Positions 36,558-45,688 of a DNA stretch of 64,000 bases are shown here, in pieces; position 1 is the stretch's first letter; each line of letters opens with the position of its first letter. The position numbers and the translations under genes are program-made. The DNA comes from Oleidesulfovibrio sp047973035 (lineage in GTDB: Bacteria > Desulfobacterota > Desulfovibrionia > Desulfovibrionales > Desulfovibrionaceae). Under the pieces are notes generated by a model that made no database searches, was not told the DNA's origin, and saw nothing but the letters and a program-made list of their open reading frames with translations. The stretch is taken from contig NZ_JBKEBF010000032.1 in assembly GCF_047973035.1 (NCBI RefSeq), forward strand, positions 62,001 through 126,000, written 5' to 3'.

Positions 36558-36621
36558 GCGATTATGTACAAGAGAATGTGCATATGCTTCTTTCTTTAGT
36601 ACATAATCGCTTTATTTTTTT
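36558..36621 (+). terminator. Strong hairpin with T tract, possible end of a small RNA
   Basis: Perfect 12-base arms GCGATTATGTAC (36558-36569) and GTACATAATCGC (36599-36610) around a 29-base loop containing GCATATGC, followed by TTTATTTTTTT. It lies 440 bases past the kinase gene with no gene between, so it may end a small RNA or a long 3' transcript. Confidence 0.6.
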
Positions 36622-36658
36622 CGAACCTCTAACCCGCAAGGGAAAAAGGATCATTCAA

Positions 36659-36739
36659 ATGCGCAAGTATGCAATTGGTTTCTCAGTAATGTACGGTAGT
36701 GTTTTTGCTTCTTCTTTCTACATCTGCACTCTGTGGTAG
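36659..36739 (+). CDS. Possible 26-residue membrane peptide
   Basis: Short open frame MRKYAIGFSVMYGSVFASSF plus six residues, hydrophobic with a basic start, as in small membrane proteins. AAAAAGGATC upstream offers an AAGG ribosome site about 9 bases before the ATG. It lies between a strong terminator-like hairpin and a second terminator 17 bases after its stop, as a self-contained unit would. No family is known to me. Confidence 0.35.
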   Translation: MRKYAIGFSVMYGSVFASSFYICTLW

Positions 36740-36751
36740 AATATAAGAGAA

Positions 36752-36785
36752 CATTAAAAAGGCGGCTCAGGCCGCCTTTTTTTAT
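36752..36785. terminator. Bidirectional terminator between the small unit and tesA
   Basis: AAAAA, GGCGGC (36761-36766), loop TCAG, GCCGCC (36771-36776), TTTTTTT. The A and T runs make it usable from both strands, including for the convergent tesA gene. Confidence 0.85.
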
Positions 36786-36867
36786 TACTACACAATACAT
36801 TCACTTTGCATTTACCTGTAGTAGTATCTTCATGCAAAGAAACTTTATACAGAACAAGCGCACATTC

Positions 36868-37629
36868 TCACAACTTCTCCAGTTCTTTTACAACAGCGGG
36901 CGACAATCGCTTTACGATTTCCTTAACGCCTTCTGCGTTAGGATGCATACCATCCTTCAGATTCATATCAGGATCAAGAGCAACGCCTTCCAGCAAAAAC
37001 GGATACAGTGCAATATTATACTTATCTGCCAGATCAGGATACACGGCATCAAACTGCTGCGCATAATCGGCCCCCATATTACGCGGAGCCTGCATCCCGA
37101 CCAGCAGTACACGAGCACCATGACTAAGGCATTGTTCCACTATCCCTGCAAGATTTTTCCTCAGGGCCTGCGGCGGCAACCCGCGCAAAGCATCGTTTGC
37201 CCCCAGCCCGACAATGACAAGGTCAACCTTACCCTCCGGCACAGCCCCCAAAGCCCAGCCTACCCGCGCCAGACCGCCAGCGGAGGTGTCGCCCGATACG
37301 CCGGCATTAACCACCTTTACCGGCCAGCCGGATTCGGTAAGCTTGCGCTGCAACACAGCTGGATAACTATCTGCCTCTTCCAATCCGTAACCGGCAGTCA
37401 GACTGTCGCCTAACGCCAGAATATGGATTATAGTTTCACTATCATGCGCTGCTTCATTGCCAGCAGGTGCAGACTGATTACCATCATACGTACCGGCCGA
37501 TGCGACAGCGGCAACCGGCAAGGCGAGCAGTAAACCAGCCAGAACGATAAAAAACGCACCGGCAGAAGCGCAATGTCCGCAGACACGCATTGTAACGGTG
37601 CACACTTTTTGAACAAGGATATTAAGCAT
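36868..37629 (-). CDS. tesA: TesA-like GDSL arylesterase / acyl thioesterase
   Basis: 253-residue periplasmic SGNH hydrolase. After a signal peptide (hydrophobic FFIVLAGLLLALPVAAVA) come the family blocks: LALGDSLTAGYG (block I Ser), VNAGVSGDTSAGG (block II Gly), VGLGANDALRG (block III Asn) and DGMHPNAEG (block V Asp-x-x-His). It hydrolyses acyl-CoA or aryl esters in the periplasm. I take the start at 37629, with GAGG 8 bases upstream; ATG 37590 lacks a ribosome site. This start overlaps the divergent ybbA start inside one CATG. The divergent tesA/ybbA-ybbP arrangement is the same as in E. coli. Confidence 0.9.
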   Translation of the reverse strand: MLNILVQKVCTVTMRVCGHCASAGAFFIVLAGLLLALPVAAVASAGTYDGNQSAPAGNEAAHDSETIIHILALGDSLTAGYGLEEADSYPAVLQRKLTESGWPVKVVNAGVSGDTSAGGLARVGWALGAVPEGKVDLVIVGLGANDALRGLPPQALRKNLAGIVEQCLSHGARVLLVGMQAPRNMGADYAQQFDAVYPDLADKYNIALYPFLLEGVALDPDMNLKDGMHPNAEGVKEIVKRLSPAVVKELEKL

Positions 37630-38359
37630 GAATAACCTCATGATTGAGCTTTCTGACATATATCTGACATTAATGGGCGGGTCCGGCGAGGTCAACATTC
37701 TGCGCGGTGTTAATCTGCAGGTAGAACAGGGCGAAACTCTGGCTGTAGTCGGGCCTTCCGGTTCCGGTAAAACCACCACGCTCATGATTATGGCAGGGCT
37801 GGAAAAACCCACTTCCGGCATTGTCCGCGTTGCAGGTCATACCCTTTCAGACATGAATGAAGATGCTCTGGCCCGCTTCCGGCGAATCAATCTGGGCATT
37901 GTCTTTCAGTCATTTCACCTTGTGCCCACCATGACCGCACTGGAAAACACTGCGCTGCCGCTGGAATTCGGACATGTTCACGGTGCACGGGAACGTGCCA
38001 TGCAGGCATTGGCAGCCGTAGGGCTGGAATCACGTGCCGCACACTATCCGGCACAGCTTTCCGGCGGAGAACAGCAACGAGTCGCTTTAGCCCGCGCCTT
38101 TGCTGGCGAGCCCCGTGTAATTCTGGCAGACGAACCCACAGGTAACCTTGATTCAGAAACAGGCAAACGTGTGGTAGACCATCTGTTTCACCTGCAGCAG
38201 AAACTGGACACAACGCTGGTGCTGATAACACACGATAAAGGGCTGGCGGCGCAGTGCTCGCGACAGGTCCGCATGGAAGACGGCATTTTGCTGCCTGATG
38301 CAGCCTCCTCCGGTCAGGATAAAGTTACTGCAGTATTACCGCAACAGCCTGCTTTATAG
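37628..38359 (+). CDS. ybbA: ABC transporter ATPase, YbbA/LolD type
   Basis: 243-residue ATPase. Walker A VGPSGSGKTTT (about 41-51), Q-loop VFQSFHLVPTMTALEN, signature LSGGEQQRVALARAF, Walker B VILADEPTGNLDS and H-loop ITHD are intact. It belongs to the MacB/LolD-like group that drives FtsX-type permeases rather than substrate import. Its partner is the 882-residue permease 372 bases downstream. The ATG at 37628 overlaps the start codon of divergent tesA. AAGG lies about 10 bases upstream. The gap 38360-38731 holds no supported gene. Confidence 0.93.
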   Translation: MNNLMIELSDIYLTLMGGSGEVNILRGVNLQVEQGETLAVVGPSGSGKTTTLMIMAGLEKPTSGIVRVAGHTLSDMNEDALARFRRINLGIVFQSFHLVPTMTALENTALPLEFGHVHGARERAMQALAAVGLESRAAHYPAQLSGGEQQRVALARAFAGEPRVILADEPTGNLDSETGKRVVDHLFHLQQKLDTTLVLITHDKGLAAQCSRQVRMEDGILLPDAASSGQDKVTAVLPQQPAL

Positions 38360-38731
38360 CTGAAAGCATCAACGGACTGCAGTGCCTCCTTACTGGATGC
38401 ACCTGAAAAAATGCCTCGCGAAATGCTGTTCCACTATACCAACAGGATAGCGCTACTTACAGATGCAAACGTACAATAACAGCCAACAGACTGCCCATTC
38501 TACAAAGGTAAGTCGACAACTTTGTCACATAGCTTCAGTGCATGCTGACTAGACACGGCGGGCTCGCACTGATTGCACAGCTATCGATAAGCTTGCCCAC
38601 ATAGCTTGCAGAAAATAACAGGGCAATTTTCTGCAAAATGATGTTGCCGTCGCTTCCCGCCAATACTTCTGAACCGGCAAAAAAACTGACACGCACATAA
38701 GTGCAATGCACTAACACACCGGAGCCTGACC

Positions 38732-41380
38732 ATGACACTCAAAGATATGCACCTCGCTCTTACTCTGGCTACCCGCGAGCTACGTTCCGGAAAACGTCGG
38801 TTTACCGTATTTTTGCTGTGTCTTTTTCTGGGCGTATTTGCCATTGCTGCTGTGGGCTCCATTTCAGAATCCGCAAGATCCGCTATATCCCGTGATGCCC
38901 GTGTATTAATGGGCGGTGATGCCGCCATCCAGCTGGCGACGCCGCAACCGTCAGCCGATGAAGTGGCGTGGCTGCAGCAATACGGCACCACAAGCCATAC
39001 TATCACTCTGCGCGGCATTGCCCGCGCTGAAAACGGTGAATCAGCACTGGTTTCTGTAAAAGGCGTGGACCATGCATATCCGTTATACGGCAGCGTAGAA
39101 TTGCGTCCGGAGCTCTCTGCCGCAACTCCGCTGAGTCACCTTTTGTCCGGTGCCGACAGTAAAATCTTAAAAAACGACAAAGAAAGCGAACGCCCGCAAA
39201 AACCAACTGTACCTGAGGACAAAACATCAAAGTATTCCTCCACGCCTGCAACCCTACCCGCTGTAATCGCAGACGAACTGCTGCTCACGCGCTTAGGAAT
39301 CAATGTTGGTGAAATCCTGCGCATCGGTACGCAGCAATTCATCGTCAAAGCAGCTCTCATCCGTGAACCGGACAGAGCATTTCAGGGTGTTACATTTGGT
39401 CCGCGAATCATCATGTCGCTTCAGTCGCTGCATAAGACAGGCCTTATTTTACCCGGCAGCCTGCTGCACAGCCGCATGCGCATACGGTTGGACACTGTGA
39501 CCGGAAGACCGGCAACAGAAACGCAAGTTGGAGATTTTACGCAGGAAGCCCGTACAAAATTTGACGACCACGGCTGGCGTGTGGAGCCATACACCCGCGC
39601 GGCACCGCGCATACGTTCCATTCTGGACAGGCTTGATATGGACCTGATGCTCATCGGCCTTGCTGCACTGCTTATAGGCGGGCTGGGAATAGCGGAAGCC
39701 GTACGCGGCTATCTGGCCAGCAGAGTACAGAATATGGCTACCATGAAATGCGTGGGCGGCGGAGTATCCACAGTAATCTGGACATACTACATCCAGATTC
39801 TGCTTATCGGCACAGCCGGAATAGTTGCCGGATGCATAGCGGGTACACTGGTGCCTTACGCTGCAAGCGGGCTGCTGGGCACACTGCTGCCCGTTCCGCT
39901 TGATACCGGCATTCACCTCAAGGCGCTGCTGCGGGCCGCGCTGCTGGGCTTTGCCATCATTACGGCATTCTCTCTGCGTCCGCTGTTGCAGGCCGGAGGC
40001 GTCTCTCCTGCAGTACTCTTTCGCGGGTATGTTGCAAACGCTGAAACATCCATGACGGCCAAAGGCAGGCTCCTGTTGCTTGCCGCATTCGGCGTGCTGA
40101 CAGGACTTGTGTTTCTGTTTACACCGGACAAACGTATGGCGTGGGGATTTGTAGGGCTGACCATCCTTTGTACCGGAGTATTCAGAATAGTCGCGTGGGG
40201 CTTGCAGGTTGTAACAAAAAAACTGCCCGCCATGGGGCATCCCAGCCTGCGGCTCGGGCTTTCATCCATTCACCGGCCCGGTGCGCCGACTGTGCATCTG
40301 GTGTTTGCATTGGGGCTGGGCCTTACAGCATTGGTTGCCATTGCACAGATTGAGCAGAACCTGAGCGCCACTCTGCAACGCGATCTGTCCCGTGACGCCC
40401 CTGCATTTTTCTTTATCAATGTGCTTCCCGACCAACGGCCGCAATTTACAGCCCTTGGCGAACAGTACGGCACAACCCGCATGGAACAAGGCCCCATGGT
40501 CCGCGGTCGTATAGTACGCATCGCCGGAGTACCTGTTGCCGACGCCGAGATCTCCCCTGACGTCCGCTGGGCCGTGCGCGGAGACAGAGGGTTAAGTCAG
40601 GCCGCAGCACAACCGCAGGAAACCGAAATCACAGCAGGGGAATGGTGGCCGGAAAACTACTCCGGCCCGCCCATTATCTCATTGACGGCAGACCTTGCCA
40701 AAGGCTTTGGCGTAACGGTGGGCGACACGCTGACGTTCAACATTCTCGGGCGGGAAATCAAGGCAACCATTGCCAACATACGCAAAGTGGACTGGATGAC
40801 ATTCCAGCTGCAGTTTGCGGTGCTTTTTGCTCCCGGCCTGCTGGATAATGCACCGGTCACATGGGTCGTAACCGCTTACGGCAAAGGTGAAAATATGGAT
40901 CGCCTGTACCGCAATGTCACTTCGGACTATCCGAATGTCACCGTGTTCAGTATGCGCGAAATTCTGGCTGATGTACGCGGTCTCATGGAGCGGATGGGCA
41001 TAGTGTTTCGCGCTATGGCAGCCGTCCTGCTGGCAACAGGCCTTATGGTGCTTGCCGGTGCCATAATGGCAGACAGAAACCAGCGTATATATGACGCCGT
41101 CATCTACAAAGTGTGCGGAGCAACACGTAAAGACATCATGCTTGCGCTGATTACAGAGTTTCTGGCTTCCGGCCTTGCCACAGGCATCTTCAGCGCTTTT
41201 ACAGGAACAGTAGCCGCATGGGCTGCTGTCAGCCTGCTGATGAAGCTGCCTTTCAGTATTCAGCCTGTAGCAATTATAGCGACCATAGTTGCCGGAGCGA
41301 TGTTTGCGCTTCTCTTCGGGCTGGCAGGAACGGTTAGTGCCCTCGGCAAACGTCCGGCGCCGTACCTGCGCAACGAATAA
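38732..41380 (+). CDS. ybbP: FtsX-family permease, YbbP type
   Basis: 882-residue membrane protein. One N-terminal helix (RRFTVFLLCLFLGVFAIAAV, about 20-40), a large periplasmic domain, then FtsX-type helix groups near 305-330 (LMLIGLAALLIGGLGIAEAV), 350-420, 440-500, and a terminal trio (about 760-875: AMAAVLLATGLMVLAGAIMA). Two FtsX repeats flank a second periplasmic domain (about 530-740). With YbbA it forms a MacB-like or Lol-like complex that acts on lipids or envelope components rather than importing a solute. At 882 residues it is somewhat longer than E. coli YbbP. Confidence 0.92.
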   Translation: MTLKDMHLALTLATRELRSGKRRFTVFLLCLFLGVFAIAAVGSISESARSAISRDARVLMGGDAAIQLATPQPSADEVAWLQQYGTTSHTITLRGIARAENGESALVSVKGVDHAYPLYGSVELRPELSAATPLSHLLSGADSKILKNDKESERPQKPTVPEDKTSKYSSTPATLPAVIADELLLTRLGINVGEILRIGTQQFIVKAALIREPDRAFQGVTFGPRIIMSLQSLHKTGLILPGSLLHSRMRIRLDTVTGRPATETQVGDFTQEARTKFDDHGWRVEPYTRAAPRIRSILDRLDMDLMLIGLAALLIGGLGIAEAVRGYLASRVQNMATMKCVGGGVSTVIWTYYIQILLIGTAGIVAGCIAGTLVPYAASGLLGTLLPVPLDTGIHLKALLRAALLGFAIITAFSLRPLLQAGGVSPAVLFRGYVANAETSMTAKGRLLLLAAFGVLTGLVFLFTPDKRMAWGFVGLTILCTGVFRIVAWGLQVVTKKLPAMGHPSLRLGLSSIHRPGAPTVHLVFALGLGLTALVAIAQIEQNLSATLQRDLSRDAPAFFFINVLPDQRPQFTALGEQYGTTRMEQGPMVRGRIVRIAGVPVADAEISPDVRWAVRGDRGLSQAAAQPQETEITAGEWWPENYSGPPIISLTADLAKGFGVTVGDTLTFNILGREIKATIANIRKVDWMTFQLQFAVLFAPGLLDNAPVTWVVTAYGKGENMDRLYRNVTSDYPNVTVFSMREILADVRGLMERMGIVFRAMAAVLLATGLMVLAGAIMADRNQRIYDAVIYKVCGATRKDIMLALITEFLASGLATGIFSAFTGTVAAWAAVSLLMKLPFSIQPVAIIATIVAGAMFALLFGLAGTVSALGKRPAPYLRNE

Positions 41381-41642
41381 CAAAAAGGGCCGTTGGCAAC
41401 TGACGCCCTTTACCAAACTGCATGCAGGCTTCAAATACAGAGCCTGTGTTGAGACTGATATGTTGTAACAGACGAATCATGGCGGGCAGATTGCAACTGG
41501 CAGGGGATGGCTGAATAGCTACGCCTTGCCGCATTGCACCCGATGCTATCCGGCTAACCTATTCCGGCAGGCAACAGTATCCTTCAATTATCAAAAAAGA
41601 ATGCACTATCGCCCCGACCAGCTTTTTCTGACTTTTCCCCGC

Positions 41643-41672
41643 AAAAAAGGGCGCTCCGGTACCGGAGCGCCC
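41643..41672 (-). terminator. Rho-independent terminator of the glp operon
   Basis: A 24-base perfect palindrome (41649-41672; arms GGGCGCTCCGGT/ACCGGAGCGCCC) followed on the minus strand by TTTTTT. It lies 23 bases after the glpK stop. Between 41381 and 41640 nothing else is supported. Confidence 0.92.
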
Positions 41673-41694
41673 TTAGTTTGTTCAATGCGTTCGT

Positions 41695-43188
41695 TTAGTC
41701 TTCAGACCACTGCTTGGCACGCTCAACAGCGCGCTTCCAGTTGTAAACCAGTTTTTCGCGTACGTCGGCCTTCATATTCGGCTCGAAACGACGGTCCAAC
41801 TGCCACATGGCAGTGATTTCCTCTTCGCTCTTCCAGAAGCCGACAGCAAGACCGGCAAGGTAGGCCGCACCCAGTGCTGTGGTTTCCGTCACTTTCGGAC
41901 GTTCGACAGGTACGCCTAACACGTCAGCCTGGAACTGCATCAGCAGGTTGTTACGGGTTGCACCGCCGTCAGCACGCAGGGCAGCAAGGCTGATTCCGGC
42001 GTCTTTCTGCATGCAATCCATAATATCAAGAGTCTGCAGGGCAATGGATTCCAGAGCGGCACGGGCGATGTGCGCCTTGGTTGTGCCACGGGTCACGCCC
42101 ACCATAGTGCCACGCGCATACTGGTCCCAGTGCGGAGCACCAAGACCGGCAAATGCGGGAACCAGTACCACGCCGCCGTTATCCGGCACGCTCAGGGCCA
42201 GCTGTTCAACTTCAGGCGCACTCTGGATAATGCCAAGGCCGTCACGCAACCACTGCACAACAGCACCGGCAATGAATACGCTGCCTTCAAGGCAGTAATA
42301 ACGTCCGCCGGGGGTATTCCATCCGGTGGTGGTCAGCAGGTTGTTTTTGCTGATGTGGGCCTGCGTTCCGGTATTCAGCAGCATAAAGCAGCCGGTACCG
42401 TAGGTGTTCTTTGCCATGCCTTCCGCAAGGCAGGCGTTACCGAAGGTCGCGGCCTGCTGGTCACCGGCGATACCGGCGATGGGCAGAGCCTTGCCGAGAA
42501 ACTCGGGATGCGTCTCGCCGACAACTTCGGAAGAACCGGCCACACGGGGCAGCATGGAACGCGGCACATCCAGAATCTTCAGCAGCTCTTCATCCCAGTC
42601 GCCTTTGTGGATGTTAAAGAGCATTGTCCGGCTGGCGTTGGATTCGTCAGTGACAAACTCTTTGCCTTTGGTCAGGTTCCAGATAACCCATGTGTCGATA
42701 GTACCGAAGCACAGCTCACCGCGCTCGGCCTTTTCGCGTGCACCGGGCACATTGTCCAGAATCCACTTCACCTTGGTGCCGGAGAAGTAGGCATCGATAA
42801 CCAGACCGGTTTTTTCGCGGATGGTATCTGCAAGGCCGCGTTTTTTCATATCATCGCAGATGCCAGCAGTACGACGATCCTGCCATACGATGGCGTTATG
42901 GATGGGGGCGCCGCTCTTTTTATCCCATACAACAGTGGTTTCGCGCTGGTTGGTAATGCCGATGGCAGCTACATCGCTGGCGTTAACACCGGCACGCTGC
43001 AGGCAATCAGTCATAACCCACGACTGCGTATCGAATATTTCGTTGGCATTATGCTCTACCCAGCCGGGCTGGGGGTAAATCTGAGTGAACTCTTTCTGGG
43101 CAATCTGTTTGATATCCCCTTCGCGGGTAAACAAAATCGCGCGGGAACTGGTAGTACCCTGATCGAGTGCCAGAATATACTTGCTCAT
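41695..43188 (-). CDS. glpK: Glycerol kinase
   Basis: 497-residue FGGY kinase converting glycerol plus ATP to glycerol 3-phosphate. N-terminal phosphate loop LALDQGTTSSRAILF (5-19), substrate region WVEHNANEIFDTQ and WQDRRTAG, the FGGY signatures FGTIDTWVIWNLTKGK and YRGT-like GTMVGVTRGTTKAHIARAAL, and the C-terminal adenosine motif ADGGATRNNLLMQFQADVLG. Length matches the E. coli enzyme (502). It is the last gene of the minus-strand glp operon, 30 bases after glpF. GGAGG precedes the ATG. Confidence 0.97.
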   Translation of the reverse strand: MSKYILALDQGTTSSRAILFTREGDIKQIAQKEFTQIYPQPGWVEHNANEIFDTQSWVMTDCLQRAGVNASDVAAIGITNQRETTVVWDKKSGAPIHNAIVWQDRRTAGICDDMKKRGLADTIREKTGLVIDAYFSGTKVKWILDNVPGAREKAERGELCFGTIDTWVIWNLTKGKEFVTDESNASRTMLFNIHKGDWDEELLKILDVPRSMLPRVAGSSEVVGETHPEFLGKALPIAGIAGDQQAATFGNACLAEGMAKNTYGTGCFMLLNTGTQAHISKNNLLTTTGWNTPGGRYYCLEGSVFIAGAVVQWLRDGLGIIQSAPEVEQLALSVPDNGGVVLVPAFAGLGAPHWDQYARGTMVGVTRGTTKAHIARAALESIALQTLDIMDCMQKDAGISLAALRADGGATRNNLLMQFQADVLGVPVERPKVTETTALGAAYLAGLAVGFWKSEEEITAMWQLDRRFEPNMKADVREKLVYNWKRAVERAKQWSED

Positions 43189-43218
43189 AATTGACCTCCA
43201 AACGGGGGTTAGATGTTG

Positions 43219-43974
43219 TTATTCCTGAGCCTTGTGTACAGCACCAGTGGTCATGTCGTAAACCAGTGCACCAACGGCACCGCCGACAAGCGGGCCAAGG
43301 ATAGGTGTAAGGACAATCGACAGATCCATCAGGTTACCCTGTGTAAAGCCGGAGACCAGAGCAAACATACGCGGTCCGAAGTCACGGGCGGGGTTGATGG
43401 CATATCCGTTCATAGCGCCCAGTGCCATACCGATAACGGTAACAAGCAGAGCAACGATGAAAGGCACAGTCCAGCCTACATTGTTTTTTGCTGCAAAGTC
43501 ACCGGCAGCCAGAATGCCAAACAACAGAATGGCGGTGCCGATAATCTGGTCAATAAAGCCGGGCAGGAAGGTATCCGGAATAGCCGGGAATGTGCAGAAG
43601 ATACCTGCCGTGCTGGCAAGGTTAGGGTCAACCATCAGCCATTTGGCTTTAAAATCAATGAATACAATTGCCGCGCCCACAAAAGCACCGGCAGTCTGCG
43701 CAAGGCTGAACGGAATAACTTTGCGCCAAGGGAAGCGGCCGGTCACAGCAAGGCCGAACGTGACCGCAGGGTTGATGTGAGCGCCGGAGGGCAGGCCCGC
43801 CATTACGCCCAGAAGAACTGCAAGACCCCAGCCGATGGTTATGTTTGTCCAGGTAATGCCCAGCCCTTCGCCGAAGAGCACCGTCATTGCAACTGTACCG
43901 GTACCGAACAGAATAAGTACCATAGTGCCCATGAACTCAGAGATGAGTTCTTTTCCAAGTGAAAGCTCCTTCAT
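43219..43974 (-). CDS. glpF: Glycerol uptake facilitator (aquaglyceroporin)
   Basis: 251-residue aquaporin-family channel with six full and two half helices. Both NPA boxes are present: HINPAVTFGLAVTG in the first half and AINPARDFGPRMF in the second. The Asp after the second NPA-Arg is the glycerol-channel mark. It lets glycerol diffuse in before phosphorylation by GlpK, whose gene follows after 30 bases. The start at 43974 has GAGGAGGAAG directly upstream; earlier in-frame codons are not membrane-like. Third gene of the operon. Confidence 0.96.
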   Translation of the reverse strand: MKELSLGKELISEFMGTMVLILFGTGTVAMTVLFGEGLGITWTNITIGWGLAVLLGVMAGLPSGAHINPAVTFGLAVTGRFPWRKVIPFSLAQTAGAFVGAAIVFIDFKAKWLMVDPNLASTAGIFCTFPAIPDTFLPGFIDQIIGTAILLFGILAAGDFAAKNNVGWTVPFIVALLVTVIGMALGAMNGYAINPARDFGPRMFALVSGFTQGNLMDLSIVLTPILGPLVGGAVGALVYDMTTGAVHKAQE

Positions 43975-44038
43975 GCTTCCTCCTCTTCCTTGCATACCGT
44001 TACGCGGTAATCACACCGCTGTTACTGGGCCTATCGCT

Positions 44039-45688
44039 TCACTCCCCGTTGTTACCCTTATTGCTGTCAGGTTTAAGCCAACGCTGCAGCATTGCCGTGG
44101 CGGCCTCTGTCTCCTCCTTGCATCGGGCCGGTTCCCAGCACAGTTCATTCCCCATGATTTCCGCCACAACGGGGGCAGCTTCAATGGCATGGGCAAGATT
44201 GACCAATCCCAGCGGCAAGCGTCGCACAAGTACATCGCTGACACGGGATGCCATCTCATAACGGGCCTGATAGACAACTTCTGCCCCGATATATGCATGT
44301 TCGGGGTGCAAAGGCTCTGTCAATCCTGTTTCGCGGGCCACCTGCACTACCTTTGCAGCTTCATCGCCGTAGGTTTTGTGCAGGGATTCCGCAAGCTCCT
44401 CTGATATGCCGTACTCGCGTGCCATCTCTGTATGCGCTCCGGGAACAAACCCTCGTGAACCCAGAACTTTCAACGTATCAGTCACGCACGGGCGACGCAG
44501 ATTGAACCCGAATAACGAATCCGCTCTGTCCACTGTATCTTCAGCCATACGGCGATAGCTGGTCCATTTACCACCGGTGATGGTAAGCACTCCTGCCGGT
44601 GAAACATCCAGAACATGGGTTCTTGCCAGTTCCTGAGTGCTGGACTTGCCCGAAGCAAAAACCAGCGGGCGCAGCCCGCTCCAGACGGAGAGAACATCAC
44701 TGCGCATTACCGGACGGTTTAAATATTTCGCTGCGTACTTAAGCAGATATTCGATATCCTGTTCTGCCGGTACGGGGTCATGATCAGGCGTGGCAGGTTC
44801 ATCAGTAGTGCCAAACACCACATGTCCCATCCACGGAATCATAAACAGCACACGTCCGTCTTCTGTACTCGGGATCATTAAAGAAAGATCAGGAGGGGTG
44901 AATTTTGCGTCCAGCATAATATGAATGCCGGAGCTGACTTTCAGAATATCAGGAAGCTGCGGATCGTCCATGTGCCGCAAAGTGTCGGCCATGGGGCCTG
45001 TGGCATTTACAACGCCTTTTGCCCGGATGGTCCATTCTTCACCGGTCAGGTTGTCCCGCACGTGAGCACCGCGGACTTTTCCCTGAGTGCGTACCAGCCC
45101 TGTCACTTCCACATGGTTAAGGCAGGTTGCACCGTGTTCGTTGGCAGTACGGGCAAGCGTAACTGCCATGCGGGCATCATTAAACTGTCCATCATAATAA
45201 ATGACGGCTGCTTTGTACCCGTCCAGATTCAACGTGGGAAAGAGCTGCTGCGCTTTTTTACGGCTTACCAGCTTACTACGCCCAAGTCCCAGCTTGCCTG
45301 CAAGCAAATCGTACATAACAAGTCCGGCGTACATGTACCCTGCTTCACGCACGGTATGCACGGGGGTGATCAGCTTCAGAGGATGGGCCAGATGCGGTGC
45401 GTTTTTCAGCAGCTGGCCGCGTTCTTTCAAGCCTTCCCGTACAAGGTCAAACTGCTCTTTATCCAACTTGAGCACCGCTTTCTCAAGGTAACGCACCCCG
45501 CCGTGCACCAGTTTGGTACTTTTGCTGCTGGTACCTGATGCATAGTCAGCCCGCTCCACCAGTGCCACGTCAAGTCCCCGTGTCGCCGCATCCACTGCGA
45601 CGCCGCACCCTGTTGCTCCGCCCCCTACAACCAGAAGATCATACTCTTTGTCCGCCTTCAGGCGGCTCAGCAACGTTTCCCTGTTCAT
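44039..45688 (-). CDS. glpD: FAD-dependent glycerol-3-phosphate dehydrogenase
   Basis: 549-residue flavoenzyme oxidising glycerol 3-phosphate to dihydroxyacetone phosphate and passing electrons to the membrane quinone pool. FAD-binding Rossmann motif LLVVGGGATGCGVAVDAATR at about 18-37, then KSTKLVHGGVRYLE, the active-site region VVNATGPMADTLR, and TITGGKWTSYRRMAEDTVD near 362-380. The C-terminal helical cap follows at about 385-535. It is of the single-subunit GlpD kind, not the GlpABC complex. Its ATG overlaps the stop of the SorC-type regulator by four bases, so the two are coupled. Confidence 0.96.
   Translation of the reverse strand: MNRETLLSRLKADKEYDLLVVGGGATGCGVAVDAATRGLDVALVERADYASGTSSKSTKLVHGGVRYLEKAVLKLDKEQFDLVREGLKERGQLLKNAPHLAHPLKLITPVHTVREAGYMYAGLVMYDLLAGKLGLGRSKLVSRKKAQQLFPTLNLDGYKAAVIYYDGQFNDARMAVTLARTANEHGATCLNHVEVTGLVRTQGKVRGAHVRDNLTGEEWTIRAKGVVNATGPMADTLRHMDDPQLPDILKVSSGIHIMLDAKFTPPDLSLMIPSTEDGRVLFMIPWMGHVVFGTTDEPATPDHDPVPAEQDIEYLLKYAAKYLNRPVMRSDVLSVWSGLRPLVFASGKSSTQELARTHVLDVSPAGVLTITGGKWTSYRRMAEDTVDRADSLFGFNLRRPCVTDTLKVLGSRGFVPGAHTEMAREYGISEELAESLHKTYGDEAAKVVQVARETGLTEPLHPEHAYIGAEVVYQARYEMASRVSDVLVRRLPLGLVNLAHAIEAAPVVAEIMGNELCWEPARCKEETEAATAMLQRWLKPDSNKGNNGE

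Noticed and set aside
36120..36560. Qrr-like small RNA gene linked to luxPQ
   Set aside because: No sigma-54 promoter (TGGCAC-N5-TTGCA type) or conserved Qrr core was found; only the terminator-like hairpin remains.
36733..37413. 226-residue plus-strand frame opposite tesA
   Set aside because: It is antisense to the clear SGNH hydrolase motifs of tesA and crosses a terminator.
42070..43194. 374-residue plus-strand frame opposite glpK
   Set aside because: It is the antisense shadow of glycerol kinase, which carries all FGGY motifs.
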